From: Osmia lignaria lignaria
Taxonomy: Eukaryota > Arthropoda > Insecta > Hymenoptera > Megachilidae
DNA length: 64,000 nucleotides
NCBI RefSeq assembly: GCF_051020975.1
Contig: NW_027478168.1
Coordinates: 6,634,001 to 6,698,000, forward strand
Reading direction: 5' to 3'
How positions within the stretch are numbered: position 1 is the stretch's first letter; every line of letters begins with the position of its first letter. The notes under the pieces are model-generated. The model saw only the letters and a program-made list of their open reading frames with translations. It was not told the origin of the DNA and made no database searches. Made by a program: the position numbers and the translations under genes. Below, one piece after another: positions 12,596 to 23,200 of the stretch.

Positions 12596-13880
12596 TTGCA
12601 GATTTATCTCAAGGGAAGGGGCCTGACGGACATGTTTCGAGATATTTCTTCTTCTTGTTGTTCTTCTTCTGCACAGCTAAGCTGGAAGTGGCATTTGCAG
12701 CTCGCAATAGTGCAGAGTTATCTCAAAGAAAGGGGCCACGGTATTTCTGTATTTCTATTATGTTGGTGCGGCTTCGGAACTTTTAAATATCTTGATATAT
12801 CTCGAGAACTACGCATCTGATCAAAAAATATCATAGAACATAAAAAGTAGGAAGCTTAATTCTCTACAAAAAAGGTCTCTTAACATTTTGCCATAGCTCG
12901 CTTCGTTTCCGAGATATTTGCAGATTCAGCTCAAAGGAACGGGCCTGACGGACATATTTCGAGATATTTCTTCTTCTTGTTGTTCTTCTTCTGCACAGCT
13001 AAGCTGGAAGTGGCATTTGCAGCTCGCAATAGTGCAGAGTTATCTCAATGAAAGGGGCCACGGTGTTTCTGTATCTCTATTATGTTGGTGCGGCTTCGGA
13101 ACTTTTGAATATCTTGATATATCTCGAGAACTACGCATCTGATCAAAAAATATCATAGAACATAAATTGTAGGAAACATAATTCTCTACAAAAAACGTCT
13201 CTTAACATTTTGCCATAGCTCGCTTCGTTTCCGAGATATTTGCAGATTCAGCTCAAAGGAACGGGCCTGACGGACATATTTCGAGATATTTCTTCTTCTT
13301 GTTGTTCTTCTTCTGCACAGCTAAGCTGGAAGTGGCATTTGCAGCTCGCAATAGTGCAGAGTTATCTCAATGAAAGGGGCCACGGTGTTTCTGTATCTCT
13401 ATTATGTTGGTGCGGCTTCGGAACTTTTAAATATCTTGATATATCTCGAGGACTACGCATCTGATCAAAAAATATCGTAGAACATAAAAAGTAGGAAACT
13501 TAATTCTCTACAAATAAAGTCTCATAACATTTTGCCATAGCTCGCTTCGTTTCCGAGATATTTGCAGATTTATCTCAAGGGAAGGGGCCTGACGGACATA
13601 TTTCGAGATATTTCTTCTTGTTGTTCTTCTTCTGCACAGCTAAGCTGGAAGTGGCATTTGCGGCTCGCACTAGTGCAGAGTTATCTCAAAGAAAGGGGCC
13701 ACGGTGTTACTGTATCTCTATTATGTTGGTGCGGCTTCGGAACTTTTAAATATCTCGATATATCTCGAAAACTACGCTTCTGATAAAAAAATATCATAGA
13801 ACATAAATTGTAGGAAACATAATTCTCTACAAAAAACGTCTCTTAACATTTTGCCATAGCTCGCTTTGTTTCCGAGATAT
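12596..13880 (+). repeat. 4-monomer block R, copy 2
   Basis: Units 12596 (CGGTATTTCTG), 12918 (CTTTTGAATATC), 13240 (CTCGAGGACTAC) and 13562 (319 bp, GTGTTACTG) repeat 8421-9705 at +4,175 bp. The final tail here is the CTGATAAAAAAATATC type and leads into a Q* monomer, as in the 1,606-bp HOR. Confidence 0.9.
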
Positions 13881-14522
13881 TTGCAGATTCAGCTCAAAGT
13901 AACGGGCCTGACGGACATATTTCGAGATATTTCTTCTTCTTGTTGTTCTTCTTCTGCACAGCTAAGCTGGAAGTGGCATTTGCGGCTCGCACTAGTGCAG
14001 AGTTATCTCAAAGAAAGGGGCCACGGTGTTTCTGTATCTCTATTATGTTGGTGCGGCTTCGAACTTTTAAATATCTCGATATATCTCGAAAACTACGCTT
14101 CTGATCAAAAAATATCATAGAACATAAATTGTAGGAAACATAATTCTCTACAAAAAACGTCTCTTAACATTTTGCCATAGCTCGCTTTGTTTCCGAGATA
14201 TTTGCAGATTCAGCTCAAAGTAACGGGCCTGACGGACATATTTCGAGATATTTCTTCTTCTTGTTGTTCTTCTTCTGCACAGCTAAGCTGGAAGTGGCAT
14301 TTGCGGCTCGCACTAGTGCAGAGTTATCTCAAAGAAAGGGGCCACGGTGTTTCTGTATCTCTATTATGTTGGTGCGGCTTCGAACTTTTAAATATCTCGA
14401 TATATCTCGAAAACTACGCTTCTGATCAAAAAATATCATAGAACATAAATTGTAGGAAACATAATTCTCTACAAAAAAGGTCTCTTAACATTTTGCCATA
14501 GCTCGCTTCGTTTCCGAGATAT
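13881..14522 (+). repeat. Single-monomer tandem duplication (2 x 321 bp)
   Basis: Units 13881 and 14202 are both Q* heads with CTTCGAACTT, preceded by GCTTTGTTTCC, and look the same over their bodies. They differ only at the end: AAAAAACGTCTC before the second and AAAAAAGGTCTC after it. This is the smallest possible step of unequal exchange. The junction lies in the tail at about 14140-14190. Confidence 0.88.
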
Positions 14523-15809
14523 TTGCAGATATATCTCAAGGGAAGGGGCCTGACGGACATATTTCGAGATATTTCTTCTTCTTGTTGTTCTTCTTCTGCA
14601 CAGCTAAGCTGTAAGTGGCATTTGCGGCTCGCACTAGTGCAGAGTTATCTCAAAGAAAGGGGCCACGGTGTTTCTGTATTTCTATTATGTTGGTGCGGCT
14701 TCGGAACTTTTAAATATCTTGATATATCTCGAGAACTACGCATCTGATCAAAAAATATCATAGAACATAAAAAGTAGGAAGCATAATTCTCTACAAAAAA
14801 GGTCTCTTAACATTTTGCCATAGCTCGCTTCGTTTCCGAGATATTTGCAGATTCAGCTCAAAGGAACGGGCCTGACGGACATATTTCGAGATATTTCTTC
14901 TTCTTGTTGTTCTTCTTCTGCACAGCTAAGCTGGAAGTGGCATTTGCAGCTCGCAATAGTGCAGAGTTATCTCAATAAAAGGGGCCACGGTGTTTCTGTA
15001 TCTCTATTATGTTGGTGCGGCTTCGGAACTTTTGAATATCTTGATATATCTCGAGAACTACGCATCTGATCAAAAAATATCATAGAACATAAAAAGTAGG
15101 AAACTTAATTCTCTACAAAAAAGGTTTCTTAACATTTTGCCATAGCTCGCTTGGTTTCCGAGATATTTGCAGATTTATCTCAAGGGAAGGGGCCTGACGG
15201 ACATATTTCGAGATATTTCTTCTTCTTGTTGTTCTTCTTCGGCACAGCTAAGCTGGAAGTGGCATTTGCATCTCGCACTAGTGCAGAGTTATCTCAAAGA
15301 AAGGGGCCACGGTGTTTCTGTATCTCTATTATGTTGGTGCAGCTTCGGAACTTTTAAATATCTTGATATATCTCGAGAACTACGCATCTGATCAAAAAAT
15401 ATCATGGAACATAAAAAGTAGAAAACTTAATTCTCTACAAAAAAGGTCTCTTAACATTTTGCCATAGCTCGCTTCGTTTCCGAGATATTTGCAGATTTAT
15501 CTCAAGGGAAGGGGCCTGACGGACATATTTCGAGATATTTCTTCTTCTTGTTGTTCTTCTTCTGCACAGCTAAGCTGGAAGTGGCATTTGCGGCTCGCAC
15601 TAGTGCAGAGTTATCTCAAAGAAAGGGGCCACGGTGTTTCTGTATCTCTATTATGTTGGTGCGGCTTCGAACTTTTAAATATCTCGATATATCTCGAAAA
15701 CTACGCTTCTGATCAAAAAATATCATAGAACGTAAATTGTAGGAAACATAATTCTCTACAAAAAAGGTCTCTTAACATTTTGCCATAGCTCGCTTCGTTT
15801 CCGAGATAT
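14523..15809 (+). repeat. Domain A, recombinant monomers (4 units)
   Basis: Unit 14523 begins as an A body (GCTGTAAG, GCGGCTCGCACTAG) but ends B-like after GTATTTCT, so it is chimeric. Unit 14845 is a Q head with CTCAATAAAAGG and CTTTTGAATATC. Unit 15167 follows GCTTGGTTTCC and has CTTCGGCAC, TGCATCTCGCACTAG and GTGCAGCTTCGG. Unit 15489 joins a Y head to the CTTCGAACTT and GAACGTAAATTG variants, which elsewhere follow a Q* head. Confidence 0.83.
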
Positions 15810-17415
15810 TTGCAGATATATCTCAAGGGAAGGGGCCTGACGGACATATTTCGAGATATTTCTTTTTCTTGTTGTTCTTCTTCTGCACAGCTAAGCTGTA
15901 AGTGGCATTTGCGGCTCGCACTAGTGCAGAGTTATCTCAAAGAAAGGGGCCACGGTGTTTCTGTATCTCTATTATGTTGGTGCGGCTTCGGAACTTTTAA
16001 ATATCTCGATATATCTCGAAAACTACGCTTCTGATCAAAAAATATCGTAGAACATAAATTGTAGGAAACATAATTCTCTACAAAAAATGTCTCTTAACAT
16101 TTTGCCATAGCTCGCTTCGTTTCCGAGATATTTGCAGATTTATCTCAAGGGAAGGGGCCTGACGGACATATTTCGAGATATTTCTTCTTCTTGTTGTTCT
16201 TCTTCTGCACAGCTAAGCTGGAAGTGGCATTTGCAACTCGCAATAGTGCAGAGTTATCTCAAAGAAAGGGGCCACGGTGTTTCTGTATCTCTATTATGTT
16301 GGTGCGGCTTCGGAACTTTTGAATATCTTGATATATCTCGAGAACTACGCATCTGATCAAAAAATATCATAGAACATAAATTGTAGGAAACATAATTCTC
16401 TACAAAAAACGTCTCTTAACATTTTGCCATAGCTCGCTTCGTTTCCGAGATATTTGCAGATTCAGCTCAAAGGAACGGGCCTGACGGACATATTTCGAGA
16501 TATTTCTTCTTCTTGTTGTTCTTCTTCTGCACAGCTAAGCTGGAAGTGGCATTTGCAGCTCGCAATAGTGCAGAGTTATCTCAATGAAAGGGGCCACGGT
16601 GTTTCTGTATCTCTATTATGTTGGTGCGGCTTCGGAACTTTTAAATATCTTGATATATCTCGAGGACTACGCATCTGATCAAAAAATATCGTAGAACATA
16701 AAAAGTAGGAAACTTAATTCTCTACAAATAAAGTCTCATAACATTTTGCCATAGCTCGCTTCGTTTCCGAGATATTTGCAGATTTATCTCAAGGGAAGGG
16801 GCCTGACGGACATATTTCGAGATATTTCTTCTTGTTGTTCTTCTTCTGCACAGCTAAGCTGGAAGTGGCATTTGCGGCTCGCACTAGTGCAGAGTTATCT
16901 CAAAGAAAGGGGCCACGGTGTTACTGTATCTCTATTATGTTGGTGCGGCTTCGGAACTTTTAAATATCTCGATATATCTCGAAAACTACGCTTCTGATAA
17001 AAAAATATCATAGAACATAAATTGTAGGAAACATAATTCTCTACAAAAAACGTCTCTTAACATTTTGCCATAGCTCGCTTTGTTTCCGAGATATTTGCAG
17101 ATTCAGCTCAAAGTAACGGGCCTGACGGACATATTTCGAGATATTTCTTCTTCTTGTTGTTCTTCTTCTGCACAGCTAAGCTGGAAGTGGCATTTGCGGC
17201 TCGCACTAGTGCAGAGTTATCTCAAAGAAAGGGGCCACGGTGTTTCTGTATCTCTATTATGTTGGTGCGGCTTCGAACTTTTAAATATCTCGATATATCT
17301 CGAAAACTACGCTTCTGATCAAAAAATATCATAGAACATAAATTGTAGGAAACATAATTCTCTACAAAAAAGGTCTCTTAACATTTTGCCATAGCTCGCT
17401 TCGTTTCCGAGATAT
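15810..17415 (+). repeat. 5-monomer block: P and R parts joined
   Basis: Units are 15810 (ATTTCTTTTTCTTG, as block P unit 3), 16132 (TGCAACTCGC, then CTTTTGAATATC and an A-type tail), 16454 (CTCGAGGACTAC), 16776 (319 bp, GTGTTACTG) and 17095 (Q* head, CTTCGAACTT). Unit 16132 joins the start of P unit 4 to the end of R unit 2. Units 16454 to 17095 follow block R copy 2 at +3,214 bp. Confidence 0.87.
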
Positions 17416-18702
17416 TTGCAGATATATCTCAAGGGAAGGGGCCTGACGGACATATTTCGAGATATTTCTTCTTCTTGTTGTTCTTCTTCTGCACAGCTAA
17501 GCTGTAAGTGGCATTTGCGGCTCGCACTAGTGCAGAGTTATCTCAAAGAAAGGGGCCACGGTGTTTCTGTATCTCTATTATGCTGGTGCGGCTTCGGAAC
17601 TTTTAAATATCTCGATATATCTCGAAAACTACGCTTCTGATCAAAAAATATCGTAGAACATAAATTGTAGGAAACATAATTCTCTACAAAAAATCTCTCT
17701 TAACATTTTGCCATAGCTCGCTTCGTTTCCGAGATATTTGCAGATTTATCTCAAGGGAAGGGGCCTGACGGACATATTTCGAGATATTTCTTCTTCTTGT
17801 TGTTCTTCTTCTGCACAGCTAAGCTGGAAGTGGCATTTGCAGCTCGCAATAGTGCAGAGTTATCTCAAAGAAAGGGGCCACGGTGTTTCTGTATCTCTAT
17901 TATGTTGGTGCGGCTTCGGTACTTTAAATATCTTGATATATCTCGAGAACTACGCATCTGATCAAAAAATATCATAGAACATAAAAAGTAGGAAACTTAA
18001 TTCTCTACAAAAAAGGTCTCTTAACATTTTGCCATAGCTCGCTTCGTTTCCGAGATATTTGCAGATTTATCTCAAGGGAAGGGGCCTGACGGACATGTTT
18101 CGAGATATTTCTTCTTCTTGTTGTTCTTCTTCTGCACAGCTAAGCTGGAAGTGGCATTTGCAGCTCGCAATAGTGCAGAGTTATCTCAAAGAGAGGGGCC
18201 ACGGTGTTTCTGTATCTCTATTATGTTGGTGCGGCTTCGGAACTTTTAAATATCTTGATATATCTCGAGAACTACGCATCTGATCAAAAAATATCATAGA
18301 ACATAAAAAGTAGGAAACTTAATTCTCTACAAAAAAGGTTTCTTAACATTTTGCCATAGCTCGCTTGGTTTCCGAGATATTTGCAGATTTATCTCAAGGG
18401 AAGGGGCCTGACGGACATATTTCGAGATATTTCTTCTTCTTGTTGTTCTTCTTCTGCACAGCTAAGCTGTAAGTGGCATTTGCGGCTCGCACTAGTGCAG
18501 AGTTATCTCAAAGAAAGGGGCCACGGTGTTTCTGTATCTCTATTATGTTGGTGCGGCTTCGGAACTTTTAAATATCTCGATATATCTCGAAAACTACGCT
18601 TCTGATCAAAAAATATCGTAGAACATAAATTGTAGGAAACATAATTCTCTACAAAAAATGTCTCTTAACATTTTGCCATAGCTCGCTTCGTTTCCGAGAT
18701 AT
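17416..18702 (+). repeat. Domain A, mixed monomers (4 units)
   Basis: Unit 17416 has GCTGTAAG and the change ATTATGCTGGTG. Unit 17738 is 321 bp because CGGTACTTTTAAAT has lost one T. Unit 18059 has GACATGTTTCG and AAGAGAGGGG. Unit 18381 follows GCTTGGTTTCC and is an A body with GCTGTAAG. The GCTTGGTTTCC boundary is shared only with unit 15167. Confidence 0.85.
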
Positions 18703-19664
18703 TTGCAGATTCAGCTCAAAGGAACGGGCCTGACGGACATATTTCGAGATATTTCTTCTTGTTGTTCTTCTTCTGCACAGCTAAGCTGGAAGTGGCATTT
18801 GCGGCTCGCACTAGTGCAGAGTTATCTCAAAGAAAGGGGCCACGGTGTTTCTGTATCTCTATTATGTTGGTGCGGCTTCGGAACTTTTAAATATCTCGAT
18901 ATATCTCGAAAACTACGCTTCTGATAAAAAAATATCATAGAACATAAATTGTAGGAAACATAATTCTCTACAAAAAACGTCTCTTAACATTTTGCCATAG
19001 CTCGCTTCGTTTCCGAGATATTTGCAGATTCAGCTCAAAGTAACGGGCCTGACGGACATATTTCGAGATATTTCTTCTTCTTGTTGTTCTTCTTCTGCAC
19101 AGCTAAGCTGGAAGTGGCATTTGCGGCTCGCACTAGTGCAGAGTTATCTCAAAGAAAGGGGCCACGGTGTTTCTGTATCTCTATTATGTTGGTGCGGCTT
19201 CGAACTTTTAAATATCTCGATATATCTCGAAAACTACGCTTCTGATCAAAAAATATCATAGAACGTAAATTGTAGGAAACATAATTCTCTACAAAAAAGG
19301 TCTCTTAACATTTTGCCATAGCTCGCTTCGTTTCCGAGATATTTGCAGATATATCTCAAGGGAAGGGGCCTGACGGACATATTTCGAGATATTTCTTTTT
19401 CTTGTTGTTCTTCTTCTGCACAGCTAAGCTGTAAGTGGCATTTGCGGCTCGCACTAGTGCAGAGTTATCTCAAAGAAAGGGGCCACGGTGTTTCTGTATC
19501 TCTATTATGTTGGTGCGGCTTCGGAACTTTTAAATATCTCGATATATCTCGAAAACTACGCTTCTGATCAAAAAATATCGTAGAACATAAATTGTAGGAA
19601 ACATAATTCTCTACAAAAAATGTCTCTTAACATTTTGCCATAGCTCGCTTCGTTTCCGAGATAT
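18703..19664 (+). repeat. Block P, copy 4 (three units)
   Basis: Units 18703 (319 bp), 19022 (321 bp, tail GAACGTAAATTG) and 19343 (ATTTCTTTTTCTTG) match block P at +7,069 bp (22 monomers) from 11634. The boundary before 19022 reads TTTTGCCATAG, without the GTC variant of copies 1 to 3. This copy therefore predates that change or has been converted back. Confidence 0.88.
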
Positions 19665-20305
19665 TTGCAGATTTATCTCAAGGGAACGGGCCTGACGGAC
19701 ATATTTCGAGATATTTCTTCTTGTTGTTCTTCTTCTGCACAGCTAAGCTGGAAGTGGCATTTGCGGCTCGCACTAGTGCAGAGTTATCTCAAAGAAAGGG
19801 GCCACGGTGTTTCTGTATCTCTATTATGTTGGTGCGGCTTCGGAACTTTTAAATATCTCGATATATCTCGAAAACTACGCTTCTGATCAAAAAATATCAT
19901 AGAACATAAATTGTAGGAAACATAATTCTCTACAAAAAACGTCTCTTAACATTTTGCCATAGCTCGCTTCGTTTCCGAGATATTTGCAGATTCAGCTCAA
20001 AGTAACGGGCCTGACGGACATATTTCGAGATATTTCTTCTTCTTGTTGTTCTTCTTCTGCACAGCTAAGCTGGAAGTGGCATTTGCGGCTCGCACTAGTG
20101 CAGAGTTATCTCAAAGAAAGGGGCCACGGTGTTTCTGTATCTCTATTATGTTGGTGCGGTTTCGGAACTTTTAAATATCTCAATATATCTCGAAAACTAC
20201 GCTTCTGATCAAAAAATATCATAGAACATAAATTGTAGGAAACATAATTCTCTACAAAAAAGGTCTCTTAAGATTTTGCCATAGCTCGCTTCGTTTCCGA
20301 GATAT
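19665..20305 (+). repeat. Last two monomers of domain A
   Basis: Unit 19665 (319 bp) has a hybrid head, TTATCTCAAGGGAACGGG, joining the Y and Q heads. Unit 19984 has a Q* head but full-length CTTCGGAACTT and GCGGTTTCGG, with CTCAATATATC. After it the CTTCGAACTT 1-bp deletion is not seen again in the window. The boundary into 20306 has CTTAAGATTTT. Confidence 0.85.
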
Positions 20306-20627
20306 TTGCAGATATATCTCAAGGGAAGGGGCCTGACGGACATATTTCGAGATATTTCTTCTTGTTGTTGTTCTTCTTCTGCACAGCTAAGCTGGAAGTG
20401 GCATTTCCAGCTCGCAATAGCGCAGAGTTATCTCAAAGAAAGGGGCCACGGTGTTGCTGTATCTCTATTATGTTGGTGCGGTTTCGGAACTTTTAAATAT
20501 CTTGATATATCTCGAGAACTACGCATCTGATCAAAAAATATCATAGAACATAAAAAGTAGGAAACTTAATTCTCTACAAATAAGGTCTCTTAACATTTTG
20601 CCATAGCTCGCTTCGTTTCCGAGATAT
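20306..20627 (+). repeat. Divergent monomer opening domain B
   Basis: The copy has a Y head with TTGTTGTTGTTC, TTTCCAGCTCGC, ATAGCGCAG, GTGTTGCTG and GCGGTTTCGG, then a B tail with ACAAATAAGG. Its 3' half, from about 20478, is the start of the 2,573-bp duplicated segment and reappears inside unit 22879. Confidence 0.85.
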
Positions 20628-23050
20628 TTGCAGATTTATCTCAAGGGAAGGGGCCTGACGGACATATTTCGAGATATTTCTTCTTCTTGTTGTTCTTCTT
20701 CTGCACAGCAAAGCTGGAAGTGGCATTTGCAGCTAGCAATAGTGCAGAGTTATCTCAAAGAAAGGGGCCACGGTGTTTCTGTATCTCTATTATGTTGGTG
20801 CGGCTTCGGAACTTTTAAATATCTTGATATATCTCGAGAACTACGCATCTGATCAAAAAATATCATAGAACATAAAAAGTAGGAAACTGAATTCTGTACA
20901 AAAAATGTCTCTTAACATTTTGCCATAGCTCGCTTCGTTTCCGAGATATTTGAAGATTTATCTCGAGGGAAGGGGCCTGACGGACATATTTCGAGATATT
21001 TCTTCTTCTTGTTGTTCTTCTTCTGCACAGCTAAGCTGGAAGTGGCATTTGCGGCTCGCACTAGTGCAGAGTTATCTCAAAGAAAGGGGCCACGGTGATT
21101 CTGTATCTCTATTATGTTGGTGCGGCTTCGGAACTTTTAAATATCTCGATATATCTCGAAAACTACGCTTCTGATCAAAAAATATCATAGAACATAAAAA
21201 GTAGGAAACTTAATTCTCTACAAAAAAGGTCTCTTAACATTTTGCCATAGCTCGCTTCGTTTCCGAGATATTTGCAGATTTATCTCAAGGGAAGGGGCCT
21301 GACGGACATATTTCGAGATATTTCTTCTTGTTGTTCTTCTTCTGCACAGCTAAGCTGGAAGTGGCATTTGCGGCTCGCACTAGTGCAGAGTTATCTCAAA
21401 GAAAGGGGCCACGGTGTTTCTGTATCTCTATTATGTTGGTGCGGCTTCGGAACTTTTAAATATCTCGATATATCTCGAAAACTACGCTTCTGATCAAAAA
21501 ATATCATAGAACATAAATTGTAGGAAACATAATTCTCTACAAAAAACGTCTCTTAACATTTTGCCATAGCTCGCTTCGTTTCCGAGATATTTGCAGATTC
21601 AGCTCAAAGTAACGGGCCTGACGGACATATTTCGAGATATTTCTTCTTCTTGTTGTTCTTCTTCTGCACAGCTAAGCTGGAAGTGGCATTTGCGGCTCGC
21701 AATAGCGCAGAGTTATCTCAAAGAAAGGGGCCACGGTGTTTCTGTATCTCTATTATGTTGGTGCGGCTTCGGAACTTTTAAATATCTTGATATATCTCGA
21801 GAACTACGCATCTGATCAAAAAATATCATGGAACATAAAAAGTAGGAAACTTAATTCTCTACAAAGAAGGTCTCTTAACATTTTGCCATAGCTCGCTTCG
21901 TTTCCGAGATATTTGCAGATATATCTCAAGAGAAGGGGCCTGACGGACATATTTCGAGATATTTTTTCTTCTTGTTGTTCTTCTTCTGCACAGCTAAGCT
22001 GGAAGTGGCATTTGCAGCTCGCAATCGTGCAGAGTTATCTCAAAGAAAGGGGCCACGGTGTTTCTGTATCTCTATTATGTTGGTGCGGCTTCGGAACTTT
22101 TAAATATCTCGATATATCTCGAAAACTACGCTTCTGATCAAAAAATATCATAGAACATAAATTGTAGGAAACATAATTCTCTACAAAAAACATCTCTTAA
22201 CATTTTGCCATAGCTCGCTTCGTTTCCGAGATATTTGCAGATTCAGCTCAAAGTAACGGGCCTGACGGACATATTTCGAGATATTTCTTCTTCTTGTTGT
22301 TCTTCTTCTGCACAGCTAAACTGGAAGTGGCATGTCCAGCTCGCAATAGTGCAGAGTTTTCTCAAAGAAAGGGGCCACGGTGTTTCTGAAGCTCTATTAT
22401 GTTGGTGCGGCTTCGGAACTTTTAAATATCTTGATATATCTCGAGAACTACGCATCTGATCAAAAAATATCATAGAACATAAAAAGTAGAAAACTTAATT
22501 CTCTACAAAAAAGGTCTCTTAACATTTTGCCATAGCTCGCTTCGTTTCCGAGATATTTGCAGATTTATCTCAAGGGAAGGGGCCTGACGGACATATTTCG
22601 AGATATTTCTTCTTCTTGTTGTTCTTCCTCTGCACAGCTAAGCTGGAAGTGGCATTTGCAGCTAGCAATAGTGCAGAGTTATCTCAAAGAAAGGGGCCAC
22701 GGTGTTTCTGTATCTCTATTATGTTGGTGCGGCTTCGGAACTTTTAAATATCTTGATATATCTCGAGAACTACGCATCTGATCAAAAAATATCATAGAAC
22801 ATAAAAAGTAGGAAACTGAATTCTGTACAAAAAATGTCTCTTAACATTTTGCCATAGCTCGCTTCGTTTCCGAGATATTTGAAGATTTATCTCGAGGGAA
22901 GGGGCCTGACGGACATATTTCGAGATATTTCTTCTTCTTGTTGTTCTTCTTCTGCACAGCTAAGCTGGAAGTGGCATTTGCGGCTCGCACTAGTGCAGAG
23001 TTATCTCAAAGAAAGGGGCCACGGTGATTCTGTATCTCTATTATGTTGGT
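20478..23050 (+). repeat. 2,573-bp (8-monomer) HOR, copy 1
   Basis: Full units are 20628 (CACAGCAAAGC, GCAGCTAGC, AACTGAATTCTG), 20950 (TTGAAGATTTATCTCGAGGG, GGTGATTCTG), 21272 (319 bp), 21591 (Q* head, AATAGCGCAG), 21913 (CAAGAGAAGG, ATATTTTTTCTTC), 22235 (CATGTCCAGC, GTTTTCTC, TCTGAAGC) and 22557, plus part of 22879. Copy 2 follows directly. The limits are approximate to within the shared stretch around GTGCGG. Confidence 0.88.
22557..22878 (+). repeat. Chimeric monomer at duplication junction
   Basis: The 5' part (GTTCTTCCTCTGCACAGC) matches unit 25130. The 3' part (GCAGCTAGC, AACTGAATTCTGTAC) matches units 20628 and 23201. The switch lies between about 22630 and 22665, inside the sequence common to both parents. 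Confidence 0.82.
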
Positions 23051-23200
23051 GCGGTTTCGGAACTTTTAAATATCTTGATATATCTCGAGAACTACGCATC
23101 TGATCAAAAAATATCATAGAACATAAAAAGTAGGAAACTTAATTCTCTACAAATAAGGTCTCTTAACATTTTGCCATAGCTCGCTTCGTTTCCGAGATAT
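22879..23200 (+). repeat. Chimeric monomer at 2,573-bp repeat junction
   Basis: The 5' part (TTGAAGATTTATCTCGAGGG, GGTGATTCTG) equals unit 20950. The 3' part (GCGGTTTCGG, CTTGATAT, ACAAATAAGG) equals the 3' half of unit 20306. The crossover falls between GGTGATTCTG and GCGGTTTCGG, about 23031-23054. This marks the unequal exchange that made the 2,573-bp tandem copy. Confidence 0.85.

Noticed and set aside
15151..15357. Alternative-frame open reading stretch, with similar ones at 35104 and 38002
   Set aside because: These are shifted frames over ordinary monomers, opened by GCTTGGTTTCC or CCGTGATATT variants. They show no conservation as proteins.
22243..22473. Minus-strand open frame of 76 codons, repeated at 24816-25046
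   Set aside because: It is open only because monomer 22235 and its copy 24808 lost antisense stops by point changes. The second is a copy made by the 2,573-bp duplication. There is no independent support.
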